Numbered from the stretch's first letter, positions 14,697 to 22,063 are shown. The stretch: 32,245 nt of DNA from Algibacter pectinivorans (GCF_900112595.1 NZ_FOMI01000014.1:1-32245); one strand, 5' to 3'. The notes: generated from the letters alone by a model not told the origin. Program-made: numbers and translations.

Positions 14697-15198
14697 TTTT
14701 TTTTATTCTTTCCAATCCATCCCATTCTGTTTTCCTTCTCTCTCTTTTTAATGGATTTAGCAAACTAACTTCCTCTAAAGTGAATTGCATTCGTCCAAAA
14801 TTACAAGGAGCACAAGTAATTACTAAATTATCTAAATCATTATTTCCTCCTCTTGAATGTGGAAGTAAATGGTCATATTGTAACCACATTGCTTGAAATG
14901 CGGAATGTTGATTAATATTCTGTCTTTCCCATTTTAAAGCATTAGGATAAACTCCTTTTATTACTTTTCTAATTTCTGCTCTTATCACAGGTATTCCACA
15001 AAACGCACAATTATGTCCATCTCTTTCAATTAATTTATCTTTAAGAACTTTATTCGGCATTCTTGTTTCTATTCTTTCCTCTTTTTTAAGAATTGGAGGA
15101 GAATCAACAAGTCTATTAAAATTCAGATAAGGACTATTTTTTCCCCATAGAGATTCTGTCCATTCTCTTATTTCTGGAATATCGGCTTTTAAAATCAA
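14674..15198 (-). CDS. HNH endonuclease, probably lacking its original N-terminus
   Basis: The classic zinc-stabilised HNH layout is present: CAFC (about 46-49), DHLLPHSRGGNNDLDN (about 109-124) supplying the metal and catalytic His, and CAPC about ten residues later. Such enzymes cut DNA using one metal ion. The listed start is a TTG. The same frame stays open for 39 codons upstream (to 15315) and encodes convincing sequence (FRESIKEIFQATEYLNQAT), but contains no ATG, GTG or TTG. Either the real start codon was lost or translation begins from the TTG. The gene sits between hairpin repeats A and B as a single-gene cassette. Its target is unknown. Confidence 0.75.
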   Translation of the reverse strand: MILKADIPEIREWTESLWGKNSPYLNFNRLVDSPPILKKEERIETRMPNKVLKDKLIERDGHNCAFCGIPVIRAEIRKVIKGVYPNALKWERQNINQHSAFQAMWLQYDHLLPHSRGGNNDLDNLVITCAPCNFGRMQFTLEEVSLLNPLKRERRKTEWDGLERIKKTVVLHRI

Positions 15199-15340
15199 TT
15201 TTTCTGCTTTTTGAAACGCTCCATTTAGATGAAACGATGTAGCTTGATTTAAATATTCAGTAGCTTGAAATATTTCTTTTATGGATTCTCTAAAGTAATT
15301 TCTTAATTTAAAAGTTTAAATTATAATTCGATGTGTAACT

Positions 15341-15413
15341 GTTGTACAACGGTCTAGTATAATAATAGTGGGGTTTTGTGTGCGAGGATTTTCCGAAGGA
15401 AAATCAGCAGTAA
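15341..15413 (-). repeat. Cassette-array hairpin repeat B, interrupted
   Basis: Starts GTTGTACAACGGTCT (15341) and contains the hairpin GATTTTCC-gaa-GGAAAATC (15387-15405), then AGCAGTAAGCAA. The distal arm found in repeat C is missing here. A matching GTTGTAGCC end occurs at 15968, beyond the IS110 remnant, suggesting that the remnant split this repeat. Confidence 0.55.
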
Positions 15414-15854
15414 GCAAAAGATTATCTCCTTGGTCAAAGAAGATCAGTAACAACAATTAACGCTACTACAAGTGTTCCTGGTATAGGACCTAAAACAGCC
15501 TTGTTTTTAATAGTAGTTACAGATGGATTTAATAAATTTGAAAGCGCGTCACAACTATGTAGCTATGTTGGAATAATACCTACCATACGCGAGTCTGGAA
15601 GTAGTGTAAGAGGTCGGGCTAGGATAAGTAAAGTGGGTAATAGAAAACTCAGTAACCAGCTTTTTCTATGTATCTTTAATGCTTCTAAACACAATAAGGC
15701 TTGTCGGGCAATTTACGAACGCATTGTAAATAAGGGAAAGAGCAAAAAACTTGCTTTAATTGCAGTGGTAAATAAACTATTAAAACAATGTTTTGCTATC
15801 GCAAAATCTGGTATTCCTTATAATGAAACATATGTTTCTGTATTAACTAGATAG
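15414..15854 (+). pseudogene. IS110-family transposase, C-terminal fragment
   Basis: The open frame runs 146 codons to a stop at 15852 and matches the C-terminal Transposase_20 (IS116/IS110/IS902) domain: SVPGIGPKTA helix-hairpin-helix, FESASQLCSYVGIIPT, RGRARISKVGNRKLS, AIYERIVNKGKSKKLALIAVVNKLL. The N-terminal RuvC-like DEDD domain (about 180 residues) is absent, since a stop at 15411 and repeat B precede it. The element is therefore dead. The sequence after the gene (15855-15967) is presumably the IS tail. IS110/IS1111 relatives that target integron attC sites are known, which makes its position inside the hairpin repeat notable. Confidence 0.85.
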
Positions 15855-15986
15855 TTGAAAAATAGGTAGTAAAAAAACTCAAAGAATCACAATTTTGAAT
15901 CTCTGAGCCTAAAATAATAATGTCTCAAATTAATGAAGAAAAGAGTTGTTTTTTACCTCAGTTCTTTGTTGTAGCCAGTGTTTTTT

Positions 15987-16496
15987 TTATTCAGTCGTTT
16001 TTTTCTTTCTATTAGTGTTGATTAAAAAATAAATTATTGGAATAAAAATCAATGCCATCGTCAAAGGTAAAAACCAATTTCCAAGTCCGTCTGCGTTTCC
16101 ATTTACATTTTGAATTGTTCTAAAAACTATTAATCCAAAAATTAATACAATAACTAATTTTAATACTCTCATCATTCGAGTTGCATTTGTATATTGATGT
16201 AAAGCATTTTCTTCTGTTATTTTACTCGGATAATTAAACACGTGAGGGTTTTTATTCAGAATTGTCATTCCAATAAATAATAATGTCGAAATTATGGGTA
16301 ATGCAAATATATTTGACTTATTACCAAATCCATCAGCTTCTCCAGTTCCGTTATAATGCGTTGGTATAATTTCGGGTAATTCAAAATAGTTCGTTAATGT
16401 CAAAGTCCATATTCCAAACACAGAAACCCAACCAAATATCTCAAGAATCTTGTCGGTTTGGGTTAATTTTAATTCTATTCTCGGTCTTTTATTCAT
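15987..16496 (-). CDS. DUF1648-domain membrane protein
   Basis: 169 residues with four membrane helices (about 18-38, 62-82, 106-126, 142-162). Between helices 1 and 2 lies the DUF1648 motif LPEIIPTHYNGTGEADGFGNK, which is also found in SdpI-type immunity proteins. DUF1648 alone does not prove an immunity role. The cassette carrying it is bounded by near-perfect inverted copies of GTTGTAGCCAgTG (15968-15980) and CAtTGGCTACAAC (16527-16539), 12 of 13 bases matching. The gene has no neighbour in its own cassette. Confidence 0.82.
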   Translation of the reverse strand: MNKRPRIELKLTQTDKILEIFGWVSVFGIWTLTLTNYFELPEIIPTHYNGTGEADGFGNKSNIFALPIISTLLFIGMTILNKNPHVFNYPSKITEENALHQYTNATRMMRVLKLVIVLIFGLIVFRTIQNVNGNADGLGNWFLPLTMALIFIPIIYFLINTNRKKKTTE

Positions 16497-16530
16497 GTTT
16501 TATTCTTTTCCGACATGTTGCTCTCACATT

Positions 16531-16662
16531 GGCTACAACGGTCTCGGTTATGAGTAGTTGCGTGGTTTAGCACTAAACTTAGCAAGTACACACCAAACTA
16601 AAAATCCGTGAGGATTTTTAGAAGTAGGCCAGAACAAGCAATTACTTATAGCCATAGTTGTT
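16531..16662 (-). repeat. Cassette-array hairpin repeat C (best preserved)
   Basis: About 130 bp. Outer arms ACAAC...GGTTATGAGTAGTTGC (16535-16561) and GCAATTACTTATAGCCATAGTTGT (16638-16661) are imperfect inverted copies. In the centre, CTAAAAATCC-gtga-GGATTTTTAG (16598-16621) is a perfect 10-bp hairpin. The shape resembles an integron attC site, although the GTTGT core does not match the classical GTTRRRY exactly. It lies between the 3' end of the DUF6090 gene and the 5' end of the DUF1648 gene. Confidence 0.7.
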
Positions 16663-16668
16663 CTTTCG

Positions 16669-17400
16669 TTATTTATTTAATTCTTCGTTGATTAATTCAG
16701 ATAATTCTTTTGTGGATTCTAGTAAATATTGCATATCCTTTAATAAGTTCTTATCTGTAAAATCTCTTAATTGAAAAGTTCCATTTATGATATTAATAGC
16801 TGAAATCATATCTTCCTCTCTAATTAATTGATTCAAAAGTTTGGGATTTATATTTAAAATATAATTTATAGCTCCAAGCCCAATCGCTTTTTGGCTATCC
16901 TTCAAATGAACATCATTATTCCCAGATATAGTTTTAATAATTCCGTTTTGAGTAGTTCTTAAATCTAGTAGAGCATTCTTAATTTTATCTGGCATTAATT
17001 TAATGTCTCCCGTAAATATTAAAGATTCTATGGTGTTTGTATTGAAATTATAATAACCAAATTCCCAATCAAGTGTACCAATAAGTGGTATAACATCATT
17101 AATACTTTCAGCTTCAGGTAATTTTTCTAAATACTTTTGATATATTGTAAGACTCGAATCAAGATATATAAGGTTTCTGTTAATATAAATAGAGTCCTTT
17201 TCTAAGTCTTGTAACACCTGCCTGTAGTAATTATTGCGAATTTTTGTGCTTTTTTTATTTTCATTCCAATTATTAATCTGTAACGCAATTAAAATTCCGA
17301 TTACCACTAATATAATTTCTCCAAGAGCATATTTAAAATACTTTCCAGTTTTGTTTTCCATAAGTAAGTTTTGGCGAATTTTTCTAAAGAATTTTATCAT
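16669..17400 (-). CDS. DUF6090-family membrane-anchored protein
   Basis: 243 residues. The start MIKFFRKIRQNLLMENKTGK, then the membrane helix YALGEIILVVIGILIALQIN (about 25-45) ending in NNWNE, is the hallmark of DUF6090 proteins, which are abundant in flavobacteria. The remaining 195 residues are helical and predicted extracytoplasmic. The function is unknown. It is the first gene of the minus-strand cassette series, and repeat C begins 7 bp after its stop. The gap upstream (17401-17657) shows no recognisable element. Confidence 0.8.
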   Translation of the reverse strand: MIKFFRKIRQNLLMENKTGKYFKYALGEIILVVIGILIALQINNWNENKKSTKIRNNYYRQVLQDLEKDSIYINRNLIYLDSSLTIYQKYLEKLPEAESINDVIPLIGTLDWEFGYYNFNTNTIESLIFTGDIKLMPDKIKNALLDLRTTQNGIIKTISGNNDVHLKDSQKAIGLGAINYILNINPKLLNQLIREEDMISAINIINGTFQLRDFTDKNLLKDMQYLLESTKELSELINEELNK

Positions 17401-17657
17401 TGGTTAGCGGTTTCTGTTAATGAAGCACAACATCTCATAAAGTTACTATTATATTCTATAACTCGTAAATAAATCTAGATATAGTAAGTTTTTATCGTTG
17501 TTATACAGTAAATATCATTTTTATGGTAAAGTATTTCAAGGCTGTTTAATTTATAACTTAAGCTTATCTTAATAAATTAAATAATAAACTTTCGTAAAAC
17601 TTTAACGCTATGGCATTGTAAATAAAATACATACTAACTATATTCGTTATACATACT

Positions 17658-17832
17658 GCGTTAAGGATAGAAGTGGCATCCTTTTATATGTTAGTTCGAG
17701 TATTTCGATTTTTTTTTTTTGAAATCGAAATATATCGAGAACCATAAAAAAGATATAGCGGATAGCCTGACCTTTTACTAACCTAAAAAGTTTAATTTTA
17801 TGGCGTTTTATAAAAGTAAAAGGTAACGCCCA
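17658..17832 (+). repeat. Dispersed GCGTTA...GGTAACGCCCA element, copy 3, multi-hairpin
   Basis: GCGTTA (17658-17663) can close on TAACGC (17824-17829). Inside lie AAGGAT/ATCCTT (17663-17683), TATTTCGATTT/GAAATCGAAATA (17701-17732) and the perfect pair ACCTTTTACT (17770-17779)/AGTAAAAGGT (17815-17824). It shares the GCGTTA, GAAG-GGCAT, AGC..GACC and GGTAACGCCCA segments with copies 1 and 2. It ends 14 bp before the dCMP deaminase ATG, so it is transcribed or acts as the promoter-proximal region of that operon. I see no separate promoter. Confidence 0.65.
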
Positions 17833-17846
17833 AATAATTAAAATTA

Positions 17847-18278
17847 ATGCCAAATAATAAACAACTTAAGTACGATAAGGCTTATTTAAGAATTGCAAAA
17901 GAGTGGGGTAAATTATCGTATTGCAAGCGCAGGCAAGTTGGTGCTATAATTGTTAAAGATAGAATGATAATTTCTGATGGTTACAACGGTACACCATCGG
18001 GTTTCGAGAATTTTTGTGAGGACGACGAGGGTTACACAAAATGGTACGTTTTACATGCCGAGGCTAATGCTATTTTAAAGGTTGCGGCTTCCACACAATC
18101 GGCCAAAGGTGCTACGCTTTATATAACTATGTCGCCCTGTAAGGAGTGCAGTAAATTAATCCACCAAGCAGGTATTGTAAAAGTAGTATATCATGAAGCT
18201 TATAAGGACGATTCTGGATTGCAGTTTTTAGCAAAAGCAGGTATAGAAATAGAGCAAATAGAAGATTTAAAAGCATAA
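17847..18278 (+). CDS. dCMP deaminase family protein (ComEB-like)
   Basis: 143 residues. Zinc-dependent deaminase with HAEANAIL (His71 zinc ligand, catalytic Glu73) and PCKECSKLI (two zinc cysteines). The insert RRQVGAIIVKDRMIISDGYNGTPSGFENFCEDD is typical of the dCMP deaminase/ComEB branch. dCMP deaminase makes dUMP, the precursor for thymidylate. In Bacteroidota the gene usually precedes an S41 protease gene, as here: the two overlap by one base (TAATG), indicating one operon. The zinc site is complete. Confidence 0.9.
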   Translation: MPNNKQLKYDKAYLRIAKEWGKLSYCKRRQVGAIIVKDRMIISDGYNGTPSGFENFCEDDEGYTKWYVLHAEANAILKVAASTQSAKGATLYITMSPCKECSKLIHQAGIVKVVYHEAYKDDSGLQFLAKAGIEIEQIEDLKA

Positions 18279-19867
18279 TGTCGAATCAAAAAAAATATTT
18301 ACCATTAATTATTGGTGTTGCTATAGCGGCAGGCATTTTTATTGGAGGAAAGTTAGATTTTAACGACTCGTCCGATAGGCTGTTTTCTACAAATAGCAAA
18401 AAAGACAAGCTAAATAGGCTTATTGATTATATTGAATACGACTATGTAGACGATATTAATACCGACAGTATAGTAGATATTACGGTTAATGGAATTTTAG
18501 AAAATTTAGATCCGCACTCGGTATATATTCCAAAAGAAGATATGGCTCGTGTAGCCGAAGAAATGAAAGGCGATTTTGTTGGTATTGGTGTTAGTTTTTA
18601 TACGTATAAAGATACCATTGCTGTAATTCGTGCTATAGAAAACGGACCAAGTGCTAAAGCGGGTATTTTAGGGGGCGACAGAATTGTTATGGCCGATGGC
18701 GACTCGTTATACGGCAAAAATATTGCCGATGGCGAAATAATTAAAAAATTAAAGGGTGCAAAAAACTCTAAGGTTAAACTTAAAGTGTACAGACGTGGCG
18801 AGCCGGAATTACTAGAGTTTACCATAAAAAGAGGCGAAATACCTATTAAAAGTGTGGATGCTGCTTATATGCTAACCGAAAAATTAGGCTATATAAAAAT
18901 TAATCGTTTTGCAGAGTCTACATATAAAGAATTTAAAGCAGGTATCGAGAAATTAGAGGCTCTTGGTGCTACCGAAATCGCTTTAGATTTACGCAATAAC
19001 CCTGGTGGCTTTTTGGGTATTGCCGAAAAAATTGTAGATGAGTTTTTAGAGGATGATAAGCTTATTTTGTTTACCAAAAATAAGCGTGGTGATATTGAGG
19101 AGAGTTTTGCAACCAATAAGGGCGATTTTGAAGATGGTAATGTGTATGTACTAATTGACGAAAACTCTGCATCTGCTAGCGAAATTGTTGCTGGTGCACT
19201 ACAGGATAACGACAAAGGGACTATTGTTGGTAGGCGCTCTTACGGCAAGGGTTTAGTGCAGCGCGAAATGGATTTAGGAGATGGTAGTGCGGTGCGTTTA
19301 ACCGTGTCACGTTATTATACACCAACGGGAAGGTCTATACAAAGGCCATACGACCATGGCAATAAAGATTATTACGATGAGTATTTTGAGCGTTTAGATA
19401 GTGGCGAACTGCTGGAGGCCGAAAATATTAAAGTAGACGATTCGTTAAAGTTTACCACACCAAAAGGCAAGATTGTGTACGGCGGTGGTGGTATTATTCC
19501 AGATGTTTTTGTGCCTATAGATAAAAGTATGCAAAACGAAACCTTATCGTTTTTACAGCGTCGTGGATTTTTTGGGAATTTTGTTTTTGAAGAGTTAGAG
19601 AAAGACAGGCATCTTTATGATAAAGTTTCTAGACAAGAGTTTATTGATTCGTTTGAAATTGGGGATGATTTGGTATTTGCTTTTCAAGACTACTTAAACC
19701 TAAGAACCAATTCAAAAATTACTTTTGTAGCTTACCACGATGAGGTTAAACAGTATATTAAAGCTACACTTGCCGACCAACTTTTTGGCTCTGGAGCCTT
19801 CGAGGAGGTGTATAACCAACGCGATATTATGATTGATGAGGTTATAAAGTTGAGTGACGAGAACTAA
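18278..19867 (+). CDS. S41-family C-terminal processing peptidase
   Basis: 529 residues. An N-terminal membrane anchor or signal (about 7-24) is followed by a helical segment, a PDZ domain (about 98-183, with GIGVSF and GPSAKAGI) and the S41 core. The catalytic Ser is S299 in ENSASASE and the Lys is K324 in SYGKGLVQ. Their 25-residue spacing, and D310, match the E. coli Tsp triad region. LDLRNNPGG precedes them. CtpA/Tsp proteases cut periplasmic proteins from their C-termini. A domain of unknown purpose occupies the last 130 residues. The ATG overlaps the dCMP deaminase stop; translational coupling is likely. Confidence 0.93.
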   Translation: MSNQKKYLPLIIGVAIAAGIFIGGKLDFNDSSDRLFSTNSKKDKLNRLIDYIEYDYVDDINTDSIVDITVNGILENLDPHSVYIPKEDMARVAEEMKGDFVGIGVSFYTYKDTIAVIRAIENGPSAKAGILGGDRIVMADGDSLYGKNIADGEIIKKLKGAKNSKVKLKVYRRGEPELLEFTIKRGEIPIKSVDAAYMLTEKLGYIKINRFAESTYKEFKAGIEKLEALGATEIALDLRNNPGGFLGIAEKIVDEFLEDDKLILFTKNKRGDIEESFATNKGDFEDGNVYVLIDENSASASEIVAGALQDNDKGTIVGRRSYGKGLVQREMDLGDGSAVRLTVSRYYTPTGRSIQRPYDHGNKDYYDEYFERLDSGELLEAENIKVDDSLKFTTPKGKIVYGGGGIIPDVFVPIDKSMQNETLSFLQRRGFFGNFVFEELEKDRHLYDKVSRQEFIDSFEIGDDLVFAFQDYLNLRTNSKITFVAYHDEVKQYIKATLADQLFGSGAFEEVYNQRDIMIDEVIKLSDEN

Positions 19868-19870
19868 TAA

Positions 19871-19890
19871 ATTCCTGCGCAGGCAGGAAT
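19871..19890. repeat. Short inverted repeat after the S41 gene
   Basis: ATTCCTGC-gcag-GCAGGAAT, a perfect 8-bp stem three bases after the stop codon. No T-run follows, so it may be a small dispersed palindrome and not a true terminator. Its CCTGC core recalls the palindrome at 2415. Confidence 0.5.
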
Positions 19891-19905
19891 CTCATAAATT
19901 TTATC

Positions 19906-19974
19906 TTAAACCGTATCATGCAGCTTAGCATATTTATCACCATGCCATAATGTTAAAATATGGGTAACCATATG
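19906..19974 (-). pseudogene. Orphan 3' end of an oxidoreductase gene
   Basis: Read on the minus strand these 22 codons plus stop give HMVTHILTLWHGDKYAKLHD followed by TV. They are collinear with the last 22 residues of the oxidoreductase at 20607-21209 (HVATDILTLWNGGKHAKVHD, KV), 14 of 22 identical and with the stop in the same place. The similarity ends abruptly at the His codon. The parDE pair lies exactly between this scar and the intact gene end. Confidence 0.8.
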
Positions 19975-19990
19975 CGTGTTATGCTTCTTA

Positions 19991-20031
19991 ATATCCATAT
20001 TTGCTAAATATGGATATAATCTTTATATTTG
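19991..20031 (+). promoter_or_regulatory. parDE promoter and operator palindrome
   Basis: The perfect inverted repeat ATATCCATATTT-gct-AAATATGGATAT (19991-20017) overlaps the -33 TTG (20001-20003). After 20 bp comes the -7 box TATATTTG (20024-20031), 19 bp before the parD start. This is the expected layout for autorepression by antitoxin or the complex. Confidence 0.75.
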
Positions 20032-20050
20032 ATGTATCAATTATATAGCA

Positions 20051-20284
20051 ATGAACGTAAGTTTAACAAAAAAGCAACAAGCATATATTGCAGAACAAAT
20101 TGAGTCTGGCGATTTTCAAAATGCAAGCGAGTTAGTTCGTGACGCCTTACGATTACACGAAGTATATAGGCACCGAGTGATTGCAGATTTAAAAGAGGAA
20201 ATTGAAAAAGGATGGTCTGGGGCAACTAGTAACCGAAATATAAAAGATATTATTGCAAGCAAGCGAAGCAATAAAGCCGGCTAA
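20051..20284 (+). CDS. parD: ParD-family type II antitoxin
   Basis: 77 residues. The N-terminal ribbon-helix-helix (MNVSLTKKQQAYIAEQIESG, then FQNASELVRDALRL) is the DNA-binding part of ParD/CC2985-type antitoxins. The C-terminal half (about 40-77) is charged and would wrap the toxin. It binds and neutralises ParE and should repress its own promoter at the palindrome 19991-20017. The stop codon is immediately followed by the parE ATG (TAAATG), so translation is coupled. Confidence 0.9.
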   Translation: MNVSLTKKQQAYIAEQIESGDFQNASELVRDALRLHEVYRHRVIADLKEEIEKGWSGATSNRNIKDIIASKRSNKAG

Positions 20285-20587
20285 ATGTTTAAAAAAATAA
20301 AAGGTTACAAATTATCTGCGGCATCAGATTTTGATCTTGAAGCTATTTTTAATTATACCGAATATCACCATGGCTTTAATCAAGCGGTAAAATATCTTAT
20401 GGATTTAGATATGGTTTTTGAACAATTAGTGTTAAATCCAGAATTAGGACGTAAACGCAATGAATTAAAATTTGGTTTGTTTAGTATTTCGGAACAAGAG
20501 CATACTATTTTCTATAGGATTATGGAAAATCATATTAGAATAGTAAGGGTGCTTCATGGAAGTAAAGATTTGACAAAACATTTTTAA
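20285..20587 (+). CDS. parE: ParE/RelE-superfamily toxin
   Basis: 100 residues of the compact RelE/ParE fold: KLSAASDFDLEAIFNYTEYHHG at the N-terminus, the NPELGRKRNELKFGLFSI segment and the final strands HTIFYRIMENHIRIVRVLHG. The ending VRVLHGSKD is typical of ParE, and with a ParD-type antitoxin this points to the gyrase-poisoning branch, not an mRNA nuclease. The gene ends 19 bp from the convergent oxidoreductase gene. The pair is framed by that gene end and its decayed duplicate, evidence of insertion by recombination. Confidence 0.9.
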   Translation: MFKKIKGYKLSAASDFDLEAIFNYTEYHHGFNQAVKYLMDLDMVFEQLVLNPELGRKRNELKFGLFSISEQEHTIFYRIMENHIRIVRVLHGSKDLTKHF

Positions 20588-20606
20588 TCTTGGTTTCTCT
20601 AGGCCT

Positions 20607-21209
20607 TTAAACCTTATCATGCACCTTAGCATGTTTGCCACCATTCCAAAGGGTTAAAATATCGGTTGCCACGTGCGCACCGCTTCCAGATGCTATGGCA
20701 AATTGGCTACGCCATCCAGCTAAAGTACCCGCAACATATAAATTAGGTTCAATTAAATGGTTTGTGTTTTTTAACCAAATACGGTCTTTTTCTATGGCTG
20801 CTCTTGGGTGTGGTTCAATGTACGGTTCTAAACCTTCTATATTTATTAAACTCGTGTAGCCAACGGCAATAACAACAATTTTAGAGGTATAAGTGCTTTT
20901 GTTTGTAGTAACCTTAAAACCATCATTTTGCTTTAAAATTTTTAAAACCTTTTCGTTGTTAATTTGCTCGATATGCGGATACAAACCCGAAAGCTGTCTT
21001 TTGCCGCTTTCTAAAATAGAGGCGCCAGTGGTTCCTGGAGTTAACCCTAAAACATTATTAAACAATGCGGTTTGTAAATGCGATGTTTTTTGGTGCGCAA
21101 TAATGCCAATTGTTTTACCCGAGGCATAAGCTTTAGATTGTGCAGAGCCAATAACTAAGGCACAAGATAATCCTGCGGCTCCACCACCAACTATTAAAGC
21201 ATCGTACAT
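20607..21209 (-). CDS. FAD-dependent oxidoreductase, short thioredoxin-reductase-like protein
   Basis: 200 residues. It opens with the FAD-binding motif DALIVGGGAAGLSCA; KIVVIAVGYTS is the second dinucleotide-fold signature, and LYVAGTLAGWRSQFAIASGSG is the C-terminal FAD contact of the thioredoxin reductase superfamily. It is about 110 residues shorter than thioredoxin reductase: the central NAD(P)H domain with the CxxC redox pair is absent, so it is a one-domain flavoprotein. The reaction is unknown. It is followed by parE in convergent orientation, and one base separates it from the small membrane-protein gene upstream (operon). Confidence 0.85.
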   Translation of the reverse strand: MYDALIVGGGAAGLSCALVIGSAQSKAYASGKTIGIIAHQKTSHLQTALFNNVLGLTPGTTGASILESGKRQLSGLYPHIEQINNEKVLKILKQNDGFKVTTNKSTYTSKIVVIAVGYTSLINIEGLEPYIEPHPRAAIEKDRIWLKNTNHLIEPNLYVAGTLAGWRSQFAIASGSGAHVATDILTLWNGGKHAKVHDKV

Positions 21210-21210
21210 C

Positions 21211-21414
21211 TTATTTACCCGTTTTTACTTTTTGTTCTATACGCTTTGAAATTCTTAAAATAGCCATCATAACTATAACACATAACGAGGCCACAATAGT
21301 AATTAAAGCAACAATGCTGTCGCCTTTAAAAGGCGCGTTAAAATCGATTTGGGTCACATTAAAAATAATTAAACTCAGGGCAATTACACTAAGTATTATG
21401 GTGAAAATTTTCAT
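21211..21414 (-). CDS. Small two-helix membrane protein
   Basis: 67 residues with two membrane helices (about 3-20 and 35-54), a polar loop between, and a basic tail (RISKRIEQKVKTGK). Its stop codon is one base from the start of the FAD oxidoreductase gene, so the two are translated from one message. It might anchor the flavoprotein or another partner, which is inference only. No named family is recognised. Confidence 0.65.
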   Translation of the reverse strand: MKIFTIILSVIALSLIIFNVTQIDFNAPFKGDSIVALITIVASLCVIVMMAILRISKRIEQKVKTGK

Positions 21415-21453
21415 CTGTTTAAATTTTAAATAGTTGTTATATTTTGGTGTTTT

Positions 21454-22041
21454 TTAAGCAACGTCAAACAAAGCTTTAATGTTGTGCGCAAATAATTTTA
21501 CGGCAATAGCTAGCAAAACTACTCCAAAAACTTTTCTAATAATATTAATACCGTTGGCGCCTAAAAACCGCTCAATTTTTGCCGATGTTTTAAGTACAAT
21601 ATAAATAATTACAACGTTTAATAAAACAGCCACAATAATATTTTCTATGTAATACTCGGCTCTTAAAGATAATAAGGTGGTTAAACTACCAGGTCCGGCA
21701 ATTAGCGGGAATGCTAAAGGAAAAACTGCCGTTGTCATAGAGGCGTTTTCGTCCTGTTTATATAAGGTAATCCCAAGAATCATTTCTAAGGCAATAAAAA
21801 ATAATATAAATGCACCGGCTACTGCAAACGAATTAACATCTATACCTATTAAGTTTAAAATACTTTTTCCTAAAAACAAAAATATTATTAAAATAGCTCC
21901 GGCTATTAACGATGCTTTTTCACTTTGTATGTGTCCAGCTTTTTTTCGTAAATCAATAACAATGGGAACGTTTCCTATAATATCGATAACGGCAAAAAGC
22001 ACCATAAAAACTGTAAATATTTCCTTAAAATTAAACTGCAT
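21454..22041 (-). CDS. MarC-family membrane protein
   Basis: 195 residues with six predicted membrane helices. The N-terminal FTVFMVLFAVIDIIGNVPIVIDLRKKAG and the FPLAFPLIAGPGSLTTLLSL signature (about 113-132) place it in the MarC/UPF0056 family. Despite the historical name, MarC is not shown to cause antibiotic resistance; the transport substrate is unknown. It is transcribed divergently from the DUF3109 gene. A TACTTTTG box on the minus strand (22071-22064) is a likely -7 element 22 bp before its ATG. Confidence 0.9.
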   Translation of the reverse strand: MQFNFKEIFTVFMVLFAVIDIIGNVPIVIDLRKKAGHIQSEKASLIAGAILIIFLFLGKSILNLIGIDVNSFAVAGAFILFFIALEMILGITLYKQDENASMTTAVFPLAFPLIAGPGSLTTLLSLRAEYYIENIIVAVLLNVVIIYIVLKTSAKIERFLGANGINIIRKVFGVVLLAIAVKLFAHNIKALFDVA

Positions 22042-22063
22042 AGCCTGTTAAATTAAATTTCTT

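Noticed and set aside
15987-16496. SdpI-type toxin immunity protein
   Set aside because: Only the DUF1648 half is present and no toxin gene is adjacent, so immunity cannot be claimed.
17647-17853. 68-residue minus-strand reading frame
   Set aside because: It lies wholly across the multi-hairpin repeat copy 3 and overlaps the dCMP deaminase start; its hydrophobic residues come from the AT-rich stems.
17847-19867. Anti-phage cytidine deaminase plus protease defence pair
   Set aside because: The deaminase is the ordinary dCMP/ComEB type and the S41 protease a standard Ctp enzyme; the pairing looks like a common Bacteroidota operon.
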